A stretch of DNA of 64,000 bases, from NCBI RefSeq assembly GCF_001320245.1, contig NZ_BCBA01000027.1, positions 165,817-229,816 of the forward strand, read 5' to 3'. The DNA comes from Pseudomonas sp. NBRC 111124 (GTDB lineage: Bacteria > Pseudomonadota > Gammaproteobacteria > Pseudomonadales > Pseudomonadaceae). Shown piece by piece: positions 52,741 through 61,563 of this stretch. The notes beneath the pieces were generated by a model. The model was not told the DNA's origin and did not search any database. It saw only the letters and a list, made by a program, of their open reading frames with translations. The position numbers were made by a program, and so were the translations under genes. Each line of letters opens with the position of its first letter. Positions within the stretch are counted from its first letter, which is position 1.

Positions 52741-53004
52741 TCAATGTGTCATGCCCAGTTCGGCATCCTCCATCAGCGCCTTGGCCATCGCACTCAGGTA
52801 GTGCGAGGCCCAGATCATCATCGGTTTCTCGTCCATCAGACCGAGGATGGTCAGTTCGCGCACATAGCCCATCAATTCAGAGGCCTGTTCGCGGGCATCC
52901 TGGCAAGGAATGCCGGGTTCGATGCGGAACAGTGGATGGGTCTGGTTTTCACCTTGGAAGAAGGTGGTCTTGCCGACGGTGCATTGGGTGTTGTCTGTGG
53001 TCAT
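52741..53004 (-). CDS. DUF3077 family small protein
   Basis: 87 residues starting MTTDNTQCTVGKTTFFQGEN. The LFRIEPGIPCQDAREQASELMGYV block matches DUF3077, a Pseudomonas family without known function. It lies just upstream of the rhs gene on the same strand, and a REP pair separates it from the DUF6124 gene. No membrane segment is seen. Confidence 0.78.
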   Translation of the reverse strand: MTTDNTQCTVGKTTFFQGENQTHPLFRIEPGIPCQDAREQASELMGYVRELTILGLMDEKPMMIWASHYLSAMAKALMEDAELGMTH

Positions 53005-53039
53005 TGGTCAGTCTCCCCTGAAATCTCTATTGCCTGTCG

Positions 53040-53134
53040 GGCCCTTTCGCGGGGCAAGCCCGCTCCTACAGGTCAGCACAAAGCCTGAGGCCATCGCTGT
53101 ACTTGTAGGAGCGGGCTTGTCCCGCGAAAGGGCC
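53040..53134. repeat. inverted REP pair
   Basis: Left arm 53040-53070 and right arm 53104-53134 with core TTCGCGGGGCAAGCCCGCTC, between the DUF6124 and DUF3077 genes. Confidence 0.85.
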
Positions 53135-53160
53135 AAACCAGCCAGCACATCACTCAAGCC

Positions 53161-53403
53161 TTAGTGCAAAGTCCGAGGCCCAGTGGGCATCTGCACCTGG
53201 ATCAACGCGGATTCGAGCAAAACCCGCAGCGCCTCCAGCTCATGCATCGAGGCCATCATCAAGATTGACGCCGGTGACTTGGGCTGCAGCAGCAACGCCT
53301 GATGCACCACAGTCGTCGCGCACAGCGCGTAGTCGGTGGCCTGGATCAGGGTATCTTCGAGGGAATGACTATCGTGGGGTGGATCGGGAACGATCTTAAG
53401 CAT
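53161..53403 (-). CDS. DUF6124 family small protein
   Basis: 80 residues starting MLKIVPDPPHDSHSLEDTL, then a helical domain (ALCATTVVHQALLLQPKSPA). It resembles DUF6124, a family of short Pseudomonas proteins without known role. The ATG at 53403 has GAGGTT upstream. A 320-bp non-coding region with strong RNA structure precedes it. Confidence 0.75.
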   Translation of the reverse strand: MLKIVPDPPHDSHSLEDTLIQATDYALCATTVVHQALLLQPKSPASILMMASMHELEALRVLLESALIQVQMPTGPRTLH

Positions 53404-53458
53404 GGTGTAACCTCGTCTGTATACGAAGGGACCACCACGTCATCACTTGCATTTGATG

Positions 53459-53606
53459 GGTGGCGGCTACGTGCGGGTCTGCAAGACCGGACAGACGAGA
53501 ACCGGCAGATCCGAAGATCTCCCGCACGCAGCCACCATTGACCGAACTTGCTGGCAAGCAGCAACTCGGAAAGCGGTACTGATGTCTGTACGGGCTTGCA
53601 GGCCCG
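53459..53606 (-). ncRNA. structured leader element upstream of the DUF6124 gene
   Basis: Read on the minus strand: an outer stem (53536-53521 with 53477-53459), a UUCG-capped hairpin AGATC-TTCG-GATCT (53520-53507) and a third stem GCCGG/CCGGT form a three-way junction. The segment 53474-53496 is also an inverted copy (20 of 23 positions) of 53584-53606, so an alternative long stem would exclude the junction. It ends 56 bp before the DUF6124 start. The 53607-53724 remainder shows nothing else. Confidence 0.5.
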
Positions 53607-53724
53607 GTCGCTGCACTCGCAACGACTGGGCCACACTATTCCGCCAGAAACACCACCGCAATGGCCCAAGGGCGGTAGGAAGCTAATTCAGAAATGGACT
53701 ACAAACAACGGGAATTTTCTGAAC

Positions 53725-55902
53725 TTAGAAGTCGTACCGCGCCCCGACCATCATGCTCCGCGATGGCCCATAGAAGTTGAACGTCGAGGTCGAGCCCACC
53801 CGCGACAGGTAATCCCGGTCGAACAGGTTGTTGACGTTGAAGGTCGCCGTCAGCTTCGAGGTCACCGGGTACGACAGCATCGCATCCACTGTGGCATAGC
53901 CCGGCGCATCGATGCGCACGCCGCCGTTCTCGGCGTAGAAGTTGCTCATCGCCGACACGCCGCCACCAATGGCCAGCCCGTTCAGCGGGCCCTGGCTGAT
54001 GGTGTACTTGCTCCACAGCGACGCCTGGTTGCGCGGCATGATGAAGAAGGTGGTTTCGGCATCGCCCTTGACGGTGTCGGTTTGCATCCAGGTGTAGCCC
54101 GCCAGCAGCTCCCAGTTCGGCGTGAGCTTGCCGCTGACTTCCACTTCCGCACCCTTGACCCGAGTCTTGCCGGAGGCGACCGAGAAGCCGGTGTCCACGC
54201 CATCGGCATCGTATTCGGTGCTGGCGCGGTTCTTGTCGGTCAGGCGGAACACCGAGAAACGGGTGTTGAGGTCGCCACCGAAGTAGCTGCTCTTGAGGCC
54301 GAATTCATACTGCTCGCCTTGGCGCGGCTTGAGCACCCGGCCATTGCCGTCGGTGTCCGACTGCGGCTTGAACACCTGCGAGTAGCTGGCATACAGCGCG
54401 TGGTTTTCGGTCAGGTCGTAGACCAGGCCGCCATACGGCGTGAAGCGGCCATCGACGCGCTTGTTGTCGTCGACCGTCGAGCCACTGCTCAGGGTGGTGG
54501 TGTAGAAATCACCGCGATACCAGCTGAAGCGTCCACCGGCAATCAGCGCCAGGCGCTCGACAGGGCGGAAGGTGACCTTGGAGTACAGGCCGTATTCCTC
54601 TTCCTGCATGCCGGTCTCGGTGCTGTAGTTCGGCGACGGCTTGGCGAAGCGCGTCGGCGTGTAGGTGTTGACGTTGATGCTGCCCAGGTTGGTGGTGCCG
54701 TTGAGGTACTCGGTGTCGTAGTTCTTGTAGTCGGTGCCGACCACAAACTCGCTGACCTGGCCGAAGGTTTCGAACGGCTGGCTGTAGCTGGCGTCCAGCG
54801 AGTAAGTGTCCTGGGTGAAGTCACGGGCGCTGGCACGTTCGGAGTTGGCCCCGGTGGTGGCATTGGTCGCGGTGAAGGCATACAGGTAGTTGGTGTCGCG
54901 GTGCGAGCCACGGGCAGCGACGCGGCCATAGCCACCGTTGTCGAAGCGATGGGTCAGCTCGGCGACCAGGTCGGTGGTCTTGCCATCGAAGTAGTTCCAG
55001 TCGGCGCCGAGGAAGCGCGAGTGGCTGAAGTCCGGTACTTCACCGGACAACGTCGCCGGGTAACCGTTGTGCGGGGTGATGTTCTTCACCTCGTGGATCA
55101 GGCCGAACGACAGCTGGGTGTCGTCGTCCAGGTCGATGTCCAGCGCACCGTAGTAGCTGTTGCTGGTGTTGGCGTTGTAGTCGACTTCGCCATTGGTGTC
55201 GTCGCGCGAGGCGATGAAACGCCCGCGCACCCGGCCGGCATCATCCAGCGGCCCGCTCAGGTCGATTTCTTCATGGTTGGTATCCCAGGTGCCATAGCTG
55301 CCTTCGACATGGCCCTGGAACTCAGCGGTCGGGCGCTTGCGCACCATGTTGACGATGCCGCCCAGCTCACTGGAGCTGCTGAACAGACCGGCCGGGCCGC
55401 GCATGATCTCGACCCGGTCGAAAGCTGCCAGCGACGGCACGGTGCCAAAGATGCTGGCCATCGGGGCCGGCAGGCCGTCGATGTTGAATTCGCTGTATTC
55501 GTAGCCACGGGCGTAGATCGACGAGCGACCGCTGTCGTTGGTCAGGGTGCGCAGGCCTGCGGTGTACTTGGCCAGGTCATCCAGGTGTACGAACTGGCGG
55601 TCCTTGACGTAGTCCTGGGTATACACGGTGATCGATTGCGGGATGTCCTTGAGTGCAGCCGGGGTCTTGGTGCCTACCGTGGCAGCATCGACGCTGTAGC
55701 CACCGGTCTGCTCCGAGGGCAGCATGTCGTAGAGGCGGTTGCCTTCGATGGTCAGGGCCGGCAGGTCGAGCGACGTATCGTCCGCAGCCGCCTGGCCTGC
55801 CACTGTTTCAGCCAGTGCCGACAACGAAAACGGCGCCAGCAGCCCCAGCACCAGCCATCCCCGCACCCGTTTCGGGCTCCCCGCACCTTTGAAACCGCTC
55901 AT
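53725..55902 (-). CDS. TonB-dependent siderophore receptor (FhuE/FpvA-like class)
   Basis: 725 residues from the ATG at 55902 (GAAGGGTGTGTC upstream); the frame open to 56010 is not needed. A signal peptide ends near LSALA. The plug domain (about 60-190) has ALKDIPQSITVYTQDYVKDRQF and VEIMRGPAGLFSSSSELGGIVN; the 22-strand barrel follows and ends in the aromatic signature GARYDF. No N-terminal STN signalling domain is seen, which fits regulation by the divergent two-component system instead of an ECF sigma factor. The substrate, probably a ferric siderophore, cannot be named. Confidence 0.88.
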   Translation of the reverse strand: MSGFKGAGSPKRVRGWLVLGLLAPFSLSALAETVAGQAAADDTSLDLPALTIEGNRLYDMLPSEQTGGYSVDAATVGTKTPAALKDIPQSITVYTQDYVKDRQFVHLDDLAKYTAGLRTLTNDSGRSSIYARGYEYSEFNIDGLPAPMASIFGTVPSLAAFDRVEIMRGPAGLFSSSSELGGIVNMVRKRPTAEFQGHVEGSYGTWDTNHEEIDLSGPLDDAGRVRGRFIASRDDTNGEVDYNANTSNSYYGALDIDLDDDTQLSFGLIHEVKNITPHNGYPATLSGEVPDFSHSRFLGADWNYFDGKTTDLVAELTHRFDNGGYGRVAARGSHRDTNYLYAFTATNATTGANSERASARDFTQDTYSLDASYSQPFETFGQVSEFVVGTDYKNYDTEYLNGTTNLGSINVNTYTPTRFAKPSPNYSTETGMQEEEYGLYSKVTFRPVERLALIAGGRFSWYRGDFYTTTLSSGSTVDDNKRVDGRFTPYGGLVYDLTENHALYASYSQVFKPQSDTDGNGRVLKPRQGEQYEFGLKSSYFGGDLNTRFSVFRLTDKNRASTEYDADGVDTGFSVASGKTRVKGAEVEVSGKLTPNWELLAGYTWMQTDTVKGDAETTFFIMPRNQASLWSKYTISQGPLNGLAIGGGVSAMSNFYAENGGVRIDAPGYATVDAMLSYPVTSKLTATFNVNNLFDRDYLSRVGSTSTFNFYGPSRSMMVGARYDF

Positions 55903-56067
55903 GACACACCCTTCGCCCAATTGATATCTAGTCGCAAATGAAACAAATTGCTTTTTGCGAAAGATACCGGACGAAAACCCTGGGTGCAGCAGGATTAACC
56001 TTCTTAACACACGCCGTCAGCACACAACGATTGCCCTTGCCCTGCCGGCAGTGGGATGATTGCTAAC

Positions 56068-56082
56068 TGATATGAATTCTCA
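56068..56082. promoter_or_regulatory. candidate Fur box
   Basis: TGATATGAATTCTCA matches the 7-1-7 Fur inverted repeat (TGATAAT-N-ATTATCA) at about 11 of 14 arm positions. It lies 13 bp before the response-regulator ATG, in the divergent region shared with the TonB receptor. Confidence 0.55.
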
Positions 56083-56095
56083 TTAAAGACAAACG

Positions 56096-56788
56096 ATGCC
56101 CACCTCACTCCTCCTCGCCGAAGATGACGCACGTCTGCGTGAGGACCTGCAGCGCCACTTTCTCAACCGCGGTTTCCTGGTCAACGCCTGCGCCACCGGC
56201 ACCCAGGCGTTGAGCGCCGTGCAGCATGGCCGTTTCGACCTGGTGCTGCTGGACATCATGCTGCCGGGCATCGACGGCCTCAGCCTGCTCGACGAGCTGC
56301 GCCGCCAGCAGGCAGTGCCGGTAATGCTGATGTCGGCACTGGGCGCCGAGCAGGACCGCATCAGCGGCTTTACCCGTGGCGCGGACGATTACCTGCCCAA
56401 GCCGTTCAGCCTCGCGGAGCTGGACGCACGGGTGGATGCCCTGCTGCGGCGAGTGGCCTTCGGCCGCAGCACGCTGCTGCACAGCGAGGCCGGCCCGCTG
56501 GTTTTCGACCAGTACCTGCAGGATGTACTCCACCATGGCAAGGCGGCCGGCCTGACTGCTTCCGAATTCCGCTTGCTGGCCACCTTGAACGCCCACCCCG
56601 GCGAAGCCCTGAGCAAGCCGTTCCTGTACCAGACCGTGCTGCACCGGGCCTACACCCGCCTCGACCGCGGCCTGGATGTGCACGTGTGCAACCTGCGCCG
56701 CAAGCTGGCCGATATCGACGCCCAGCACCTGCAGATCCAGGCTGTACGCGGCCAGGGCTACATCCTGGTCGACACGGACAACGCCTGA
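56096..56788 (+). CDS. OmpR-family response regulator (PfeR-like)
   Basis: 230 residues: receiver domain (1-120) with phospho-acceptor Asp53 (LVLLDIMLPG) and Lys102 (YLPKPFS), then a winged-helix DNA-binding domain ending in RGQGYILVD. It overlaps the kinase gene (TGATG). Together with the kinase, receptor and esterase this resembles the P. aeruginosa pfeR-pfeS-pfeA-pfeE enterobactin system in layout. It probably activates the receptor gene when the siderophore is sensed. Confidence 0.88.
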   Translation: MPTSLLLAEDDARLREDLQRHFLNRGFLVNACATGTQALSAVQHGRFDLVLLDIMLPGIDGLSLLDELRRQQAVPVMLMSALGAEQDRISGFTRGADDYLPKPFSLAELDARVDALLRRVAFGRSTLLHSEAGPLVFDQYLQDVLHHGKAAGLTASEFRLLATLNAHPGEALSKPFLYQTVLHRAYTRLDRGLDVHVCNLRRKLADIDAQHLQIQAVRGQGYILVDTDNA

Positions 56789-58134
56789 TGCGCCGCCATC
56801 CCTTGCTGTGGAAACTGGCAGCCTTGCAGGTCAGCTTCTGCCTGCTGCTGACCTGGCTGATCTGGACCTGGGGCCTGTCGGTGGAGCGCAGCACCTATTT
56901 TCTCTCCCAGGCTGACCAGGACTATCTCGCGCGCTACGCACAGCAGGCCGAACAGGCCTGGCAGCAAGCAGGTGCGGTTGGCGCCGAGGCCTTCCGGCGC
57001 CAGCTCGAGCACGCCGAAGACACCTGGGCGGTACTGCTCGGGCCGCACCTGCAAAGCCTTGGCAGCACTCCGCTGGACGCCGAAGAGGCCAGCCACCTGA
57101 CCTTCATGCGCAAGCTCGACTGGCCGATGAGCCGGCGCCTGCAGGATGAATTGCCCTACGTCAGCATCGAGTTCCCGCAGCACCCCGAGAACGGCCGCCT
57201 GGTGATGCAACTGCCAGAGCGTCTGCTGCCGACGGGCCTGACGCCCTGGACCCATGTCTTCACCCACGGCGTCGCGCCCACGCTACTCGCCTTGCTGCTG
57301 GGCCTGGCGATCTACCGTCAGTTGGTCGTACCGCTCAACCGCCTGCGCGACCGTGCCGACGCCCTGCGCGCGGACGACCTGGACAGCCCGGGCCTGCCCC
57401 TGCAAGAACGCCGCGATGAACTGGGCGAACTGGCGCAGGCCTTCGAGCACATGGCCGGGCGCCTACGGCAAAGCCTGGAGCAACAGCGCCTGCTGCTGCG
57501 CACGCTGTCCCACGAATTGCGCACACCGCTGGCGCGGCTGCGCATTGCCCATGACAGCGACTTGCCGCCAGCAAAACTGCGCGAGCGCCTGGAGCGCGAG
57601 GTCAACGACATGCAGAAGCTGCTCGAAGACACCCTGGACCTTGCCTGGATGGACACCGAACAGCCGCAATTGCCCACCGAGCCGGTGCTGATGCTTTCCG
57701 TGTGGGAAGCGCTGTGCCAGGACATCTGCTTTGAGAGTGGCTGGCCCCCCTCGCGCCTGCCCTGCTCGCTGGGCACCGATTGCCGGGTGCAAGTCCATCC
57801 GGACAGCCTGGCCCAGGCGCTGGAAAACCTGCTGCGCAATGCCATCCGCCATTCGCCCGACGGCGGCCGGGTCAGCCTGGATGGCTGGCGTGAGGGCGAC
57901 TGCTGGCACCTGCGCCTGAGCGACCAGGGCCCCGGCGTGCCACAAGCTGACCTCGAACGCATCTTCATGCCCTATCAACGCTTGCCCGACAGCGGCGCGG
58001 GCTTCGGCCTGGGGCTGGCCATCGCCCGCCGCGCCATCGAACTGCAAGGCGGCCGGCTGTGGGCCAGCAATGGCCACCCTGGCTTGTGCCTGCATGTGGT
58101 GCTGCCGGCCGGCCAGGATTGTTTAGAAAGTTAA
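56788..58134 (+). CDS. sensor histidine kinase (PfeS-like)
   Basis: 448 residues from the ATG at 56788. A membrane helix at about 8-30, a periplasmic domain to about 155, a second helix (APTLLALLLGLAIYRQLVV), a HAMP segment, then the kinase: His242 in LSHELRTPLARL, N box ENLLRNAIRHSPDGG and G box SGAGFGLGLAIARR. The small periplasmic domain could sense ferric siderophore. It follows the regulator without a gap. Confidence 0.88.
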   Translation: MRRHPLLWKLAALQVSFCLLLTWLIWTWGLSVERSTYFLSQADQDYLARYAQQAEQAWQQAGAVGAEAFRRQLEHAEDTWAVLLGPHLQSLGSTPLDAEEASHLTFMRKLDWPMSRRLQDELPYVSIEFPQHPENGRLVMQLPERLLPTGLTPWTHVFTHGVAPTLLALLLGLAIYRQLVVPLNRLRDRADALRADDLDSPGLPLQERRDELGELAQAFEHMAGRLRQSLEQQRLLLRTLSHELRTPLARLRIAHDSDLPPAKLRERLEREVNDMQKLLEDTLDLAWMDTEQPQLPTEPVLMLSVWEALCQDICFESGWPPSRLPCSLGTDCRVQVHPDSLAQALENLLRNAIRHSPDGGRVSLDGWREGDCWHLRLSDQGPGVPQADLERIFMPYQRLPDSGAGFGLGLAIARRAIELQGGRLWASNGHPGLCLHVVLPAGQDCLES

Positions 58135-58160
58135 TGCGCTTTACGGCCAAACAGCACTGA

Positions 58161-59105
<945 letters not shown>

Positions 59106-59118
59106 GATTTTTCTCGGA

Positions 59119-59143
59119 TCTGTAGGAGCGGAGTTATCCGCGA
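59119..59143. repeat. single REP-like fragment
   Basis: TGTAGGAGCGGAGTTATCCGC is one arm of a divergent REP, followed by an unrelated GC-rich stretch before the FMN riboswitch. Confidence 0.5.
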
Positions 59144-59267
59144 CGCGCCGCGCGGGCGACGCTCGATCTCACAGGCGCCAAACATCCCCAGACCTGCACA
59201 TAGCACCTCGCCGAAGGTCGTAGAACAGCGGCTTGCCAGCACGGTGGCACACTGCGGTATGCTTGAC

Positions 59268-59404
59268 CGGTCTTCAGGGCGGGGTGAAAGTCCCCACCGG
59301 CGGTAAATCGAAAGATGAGCCCGCGAGCGCCCCGGCCATGCCGGGGGTCAGCAGATCTGGTGCGACTCCAGAGCCGACGGTCATAGTCCGGATGAAAGAA
59401 GGCG
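59268..59404 (+). ncRNA. FMN riboswitch (RFN element)
   Basis: The conserved blocks occur in order: CAGGGCGGGGTGAAAGTCCC, CCGGCGGTAAA, AGCCCGCGAGCGC, GTCAGCAGATCTGGTG, GAGCCGACGGTCATAGTCCG and GATGAAAGAAGG. Blocks and spacing are those of the RFN aptamer. It lies 84 bp before ribB, whose translation or transcription it should shut off when FMN is abundant. Confidence 0.96.
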
Positions 59405-59487
59405 TCAGGCAGGGGCCATTCGGGCGCCCCTGCGCGCGCATTTTGTTCGCCCCGAGACGTTCATCGATCAATCACGAGGAGCGTTTC

Positions 59488-60138
59488 ATGTCCCCTTTGC
59501 TGCAAAAACAATTCCCCAATGTGTCCGCCGCCATCGCCGCCTTCCAGGCCGGGCGCCCTGTGCTGCTGCTCGACGATGACGACCGCGAGGACGAAGCCGA
59601 TATCGTCGCCGCTGCCGAAAACCTGTCGCTGCAGACCATGGCCATGATGATCCGCGACTGCAGCGGCATCGTCTGCCTGTGCCTGGACGAAGCCACGGTC
59701 GATGCCCTGCAGCTGGCGCCAATGGTGCCGAACAACCAGGCCCGCCATGGCACCGGCTTCACCGTCACCATCGAAGCGGCCGAGGGCGTGAGCACTGGCG
59801 TTTCCGCGCAGGACCGCATCACCACCATCGAAGCGGCGCTGCGTTCGACCGCCGAACAACGCCACATCGTCAGCCCGGGCCATGTGTTCCCGCTGCGTGC
59901 GCGTGAGGGTGGCGTGCTGACCCGCCGTGGCCACACAGAAGGCTCGGTCGACCTGGCACGCCTGGCAGGCTTGCGCCCGGCGGCGGTGCTGTGCGAGCTG
60001 ATGAACCCCGATGGCAGCATGGCGCGGGGTGAACAGGTGGCGGTGTATGCGCGGCAGTACAACTTGCCGGTGCTGACCATCGAGGAACTGGCGCGGTGCC
60101 GTGAGGCCATGCTGGAGCTGGAAGCCGAGCCTGCCTGA
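59488..60138 (+). CDS. ribB: 3,4-dihydroxy-2-butanone-4-phosphate synthase
   Basis: 216 residues, a monofunctional RibB (no GTP cyclohydrolase II domain). The acidic metal site DDDDREDEAD near residue 30 and the catalytic GHVFPLRAREGGVLTRRGHTE stretch are intact. It makes the four-carbon unit of riboflavin. The ATG at 59488 follows GAGGAG; the frame upstream to 59233 runs through the riboswitch and is not coding. This is a riboswitch-controlled stand-alone ribB. Confidence 0.96.
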   Translation: MSPLLQKQFPNVSAAIAAFQAGRPVLLLDDDDREDEADIVAAAENLSLQTMAMMIRDCSGIVCLCLDEATVDALQLAPMVPNNQARHGTGFTVTIEAAEGVSTGVSAQDRITTIEAALRSTAEQRHIVSPGHVFPLRAREGGVLTRRGHTEGSVDLARLAGLRPAAVLCELMNPDGSMARGEQVAVYARQYNLPVLTIEELARCREAMLELEAEPA

Positions 60139-60159
60139 TAGACCGCACGGGGTCGCTTT

Positions 60160-60245
60160 GCGGCCCATTCGCGGGCTTGCCCGCTCCCACAGTTCCAAAC
60201 CATGCGCTGCACCTGTGGGAGCGGGCAAGCTCGCGAATGGGCCGG
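60160..60245. repeat. inverted REP pair
   Basis: Left arm 60160-60192 and right arm 60212-60245 with core TTCGCGGGCTTGCCCGCTCC, between ribB and xseB. Confidence 0.85.
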
Positions 60246-60324
60246 CAAATCCAGCCGAAGTTTGCTCCCCTAGCCCCGCTCTGCTAACGTCGCGCGGTTC
60301 TGACTTGCCACCGAGACTGTCGCC

Positions 60325-60567
60325 ATGGCCCGCAAAAAAGCCTCCATCGATTTCGAACAATCCCTCGCCGACCTGCAAGCCCTGGTCGAGCGCCTGGAGA
60401 ACGGCGAACTGTCGCTGGAAGACTCGCTGGCCGCGTTCGAGCAAGGTATCGCCCTGACCCGCGATTGCCAGGGCGCCCTGGCCCAGGCCGAGCAGAAAGT
60501 GCAGATCCTGCTGGAGCGTGACGGCGAGCTCGCCGCGCAGCCGTTCGACGCGGAGCCAGAGGCATGA
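60325..60567 (+). CDS. xseB: exodeoxyribonuclease VII small subunit
   Basis: 80 residues, matching XseB. The two-helix core is [32 protein letters not shown]. It joins XseA to degrade single-stranded DNA. It overlaps ispA by 4 nt (ATGA), the conserved xseB-ispA-dxs order. Confidence 0.95.
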   Translation: MARKKASIDFEQSLADLQALVERLENGELSLEDSLAAFEQGIALTRDCQGALAQAEQKVQILLERDGELAAQPFDAEPEA

Positions 60568-61451
60568 TCACTGGTTACCAGGCCGGCTGTCAGGCCCGTG
60601 TCGATGCTGCTCTTGAGCCCTTGTTCGTCGCCCCGACCAAAGAGCTGGAACGCCTTTATGCGGCCATGCGCTACAGCGTGATGAACGGTGGCAAACGCGT
60701 GCGCCCGCTGCTCGCCTATGCCGCTTGCGAAGCCCTTGGCGCGCCCGCCGAGCACGCCAACGGTGCCGCCTGTGCGGTGGAGCTGATCCACGCCTATTCG
60801 CTGGTGCATGACGACCTGCCGGCCATGGACGACGACGATTTGCGCCGTGGCCAGCCAACCACCCACAAAGCCTTCGACGAAGCCTGCGCAATACTCGCCG
60901 GTGACGGCTTGCAGAGCCTGGCGTTCAGCGCCTTGCTCGATCCGCGCCTGAGCCCGCAGGCCGACAGCATCCGCCTGGCCATGGTCCAGGCCCTGGCCAA
61001 GGCTGCAGGCCCAGCGGGCATGGTCGGTGGCCAGGCCATCGACCTCGGTTCGGTCGGCCTGAAGCTGGACCAGCACGCTCTGGAATTCATGCACCGGCAC
61101 AAGACCGGTGCGCTGATCGAAGCCAGCGTGCGCCTCGGCGCCCTGGCCAGTGCTCGCGCCGAGCAGGCGCAGCTGGATGCCCTGCAGACTTATGCACAGG
61201 CCATCGGCCTGGCGTTCCAGGTGCAGGACGATATCCTCGACGTGGAAAGCGACACCGCCACCCTGGGCAAGCGCCAGGGCGCCGACATCGCCCGTGACAA
61301 ACCGACCTACCCGGCGCTGCTCGGGCTGGACGCCGCCAAGGCCTATGCCATCGAACTGCGCGACCAGGCGCTGGTCGCCCTGCAAGGCTTTGGTGAAGCC
61401 GCCGAGCCGCTGCGGGCGTTGGCGCGCTACATCGTCGAACGCCGCCATTGA
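60564..61451 (+). CDS. ispA: farnesyl diphosphate synthase
   Basis: 295 residues. First aspartate-rich motif in [19 protein letters not shown] and second in [11 protein letters not shown], as in short-chain prenyl synthases; GGKRVRP lies near the N-terminus. It condenses IPP and DMAPP/GPP to FPP for quinone and undecaprenyl synthesis. It is coupled to xseB and precedes dxs by 112 bp with a single REP between. Confidence 0.96.
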   Translation: MITGYQAGCQARVDAALEPLFVAPTKELERLYAAMRYSVMNGGKRVRPLLAYAACEALGAPAEHANGAACAVELIHAYSLVHDDLPAMDDDDLRRGQPTTHKAFDEACAILAGDGLQSLAFSALLDPRLSPQADSIRLAMVQALAKAAGPAGMVGGQAIDLGSVGLKLDQHALEFMHRHKTGALIEASVRLGALASARAEQAQLDALQTYAQAIGLAFQVQDDILDVESDTATLGKRQGADIARDKPTYPALLGLDAAKAYAIELRDQALVALQGFGEAAEPLRALARYIVERRH

Positions 61452-61460
61452 TTGTATGGG

Positions 61461-61503
61461 GCCGCTGCGCGGTCCTTCGCGGGCAAGCCCGCTCCCACAG
61501 GGG
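61461..61503. repeat. single REP between ispA and dxs
   Basis: One REP arm (TTCGCGGGCAAGCCCGCTCC) without a partner; its inner GCGGGC/GCCCGC can form a short hairpin. Confidence 0.75.
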
Positions 61504-61563
61504 CAGCTTTTCCTACAATGGGGTAAACTGCCGCGTCTTCACACACCTATAACGACTCGCCTG

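Noticed and set aside
53548..55941. 797-codon open frame opposite the TonB receptor
   Set aside because: Shadow of the receptor gene; no domain or ribosome site.
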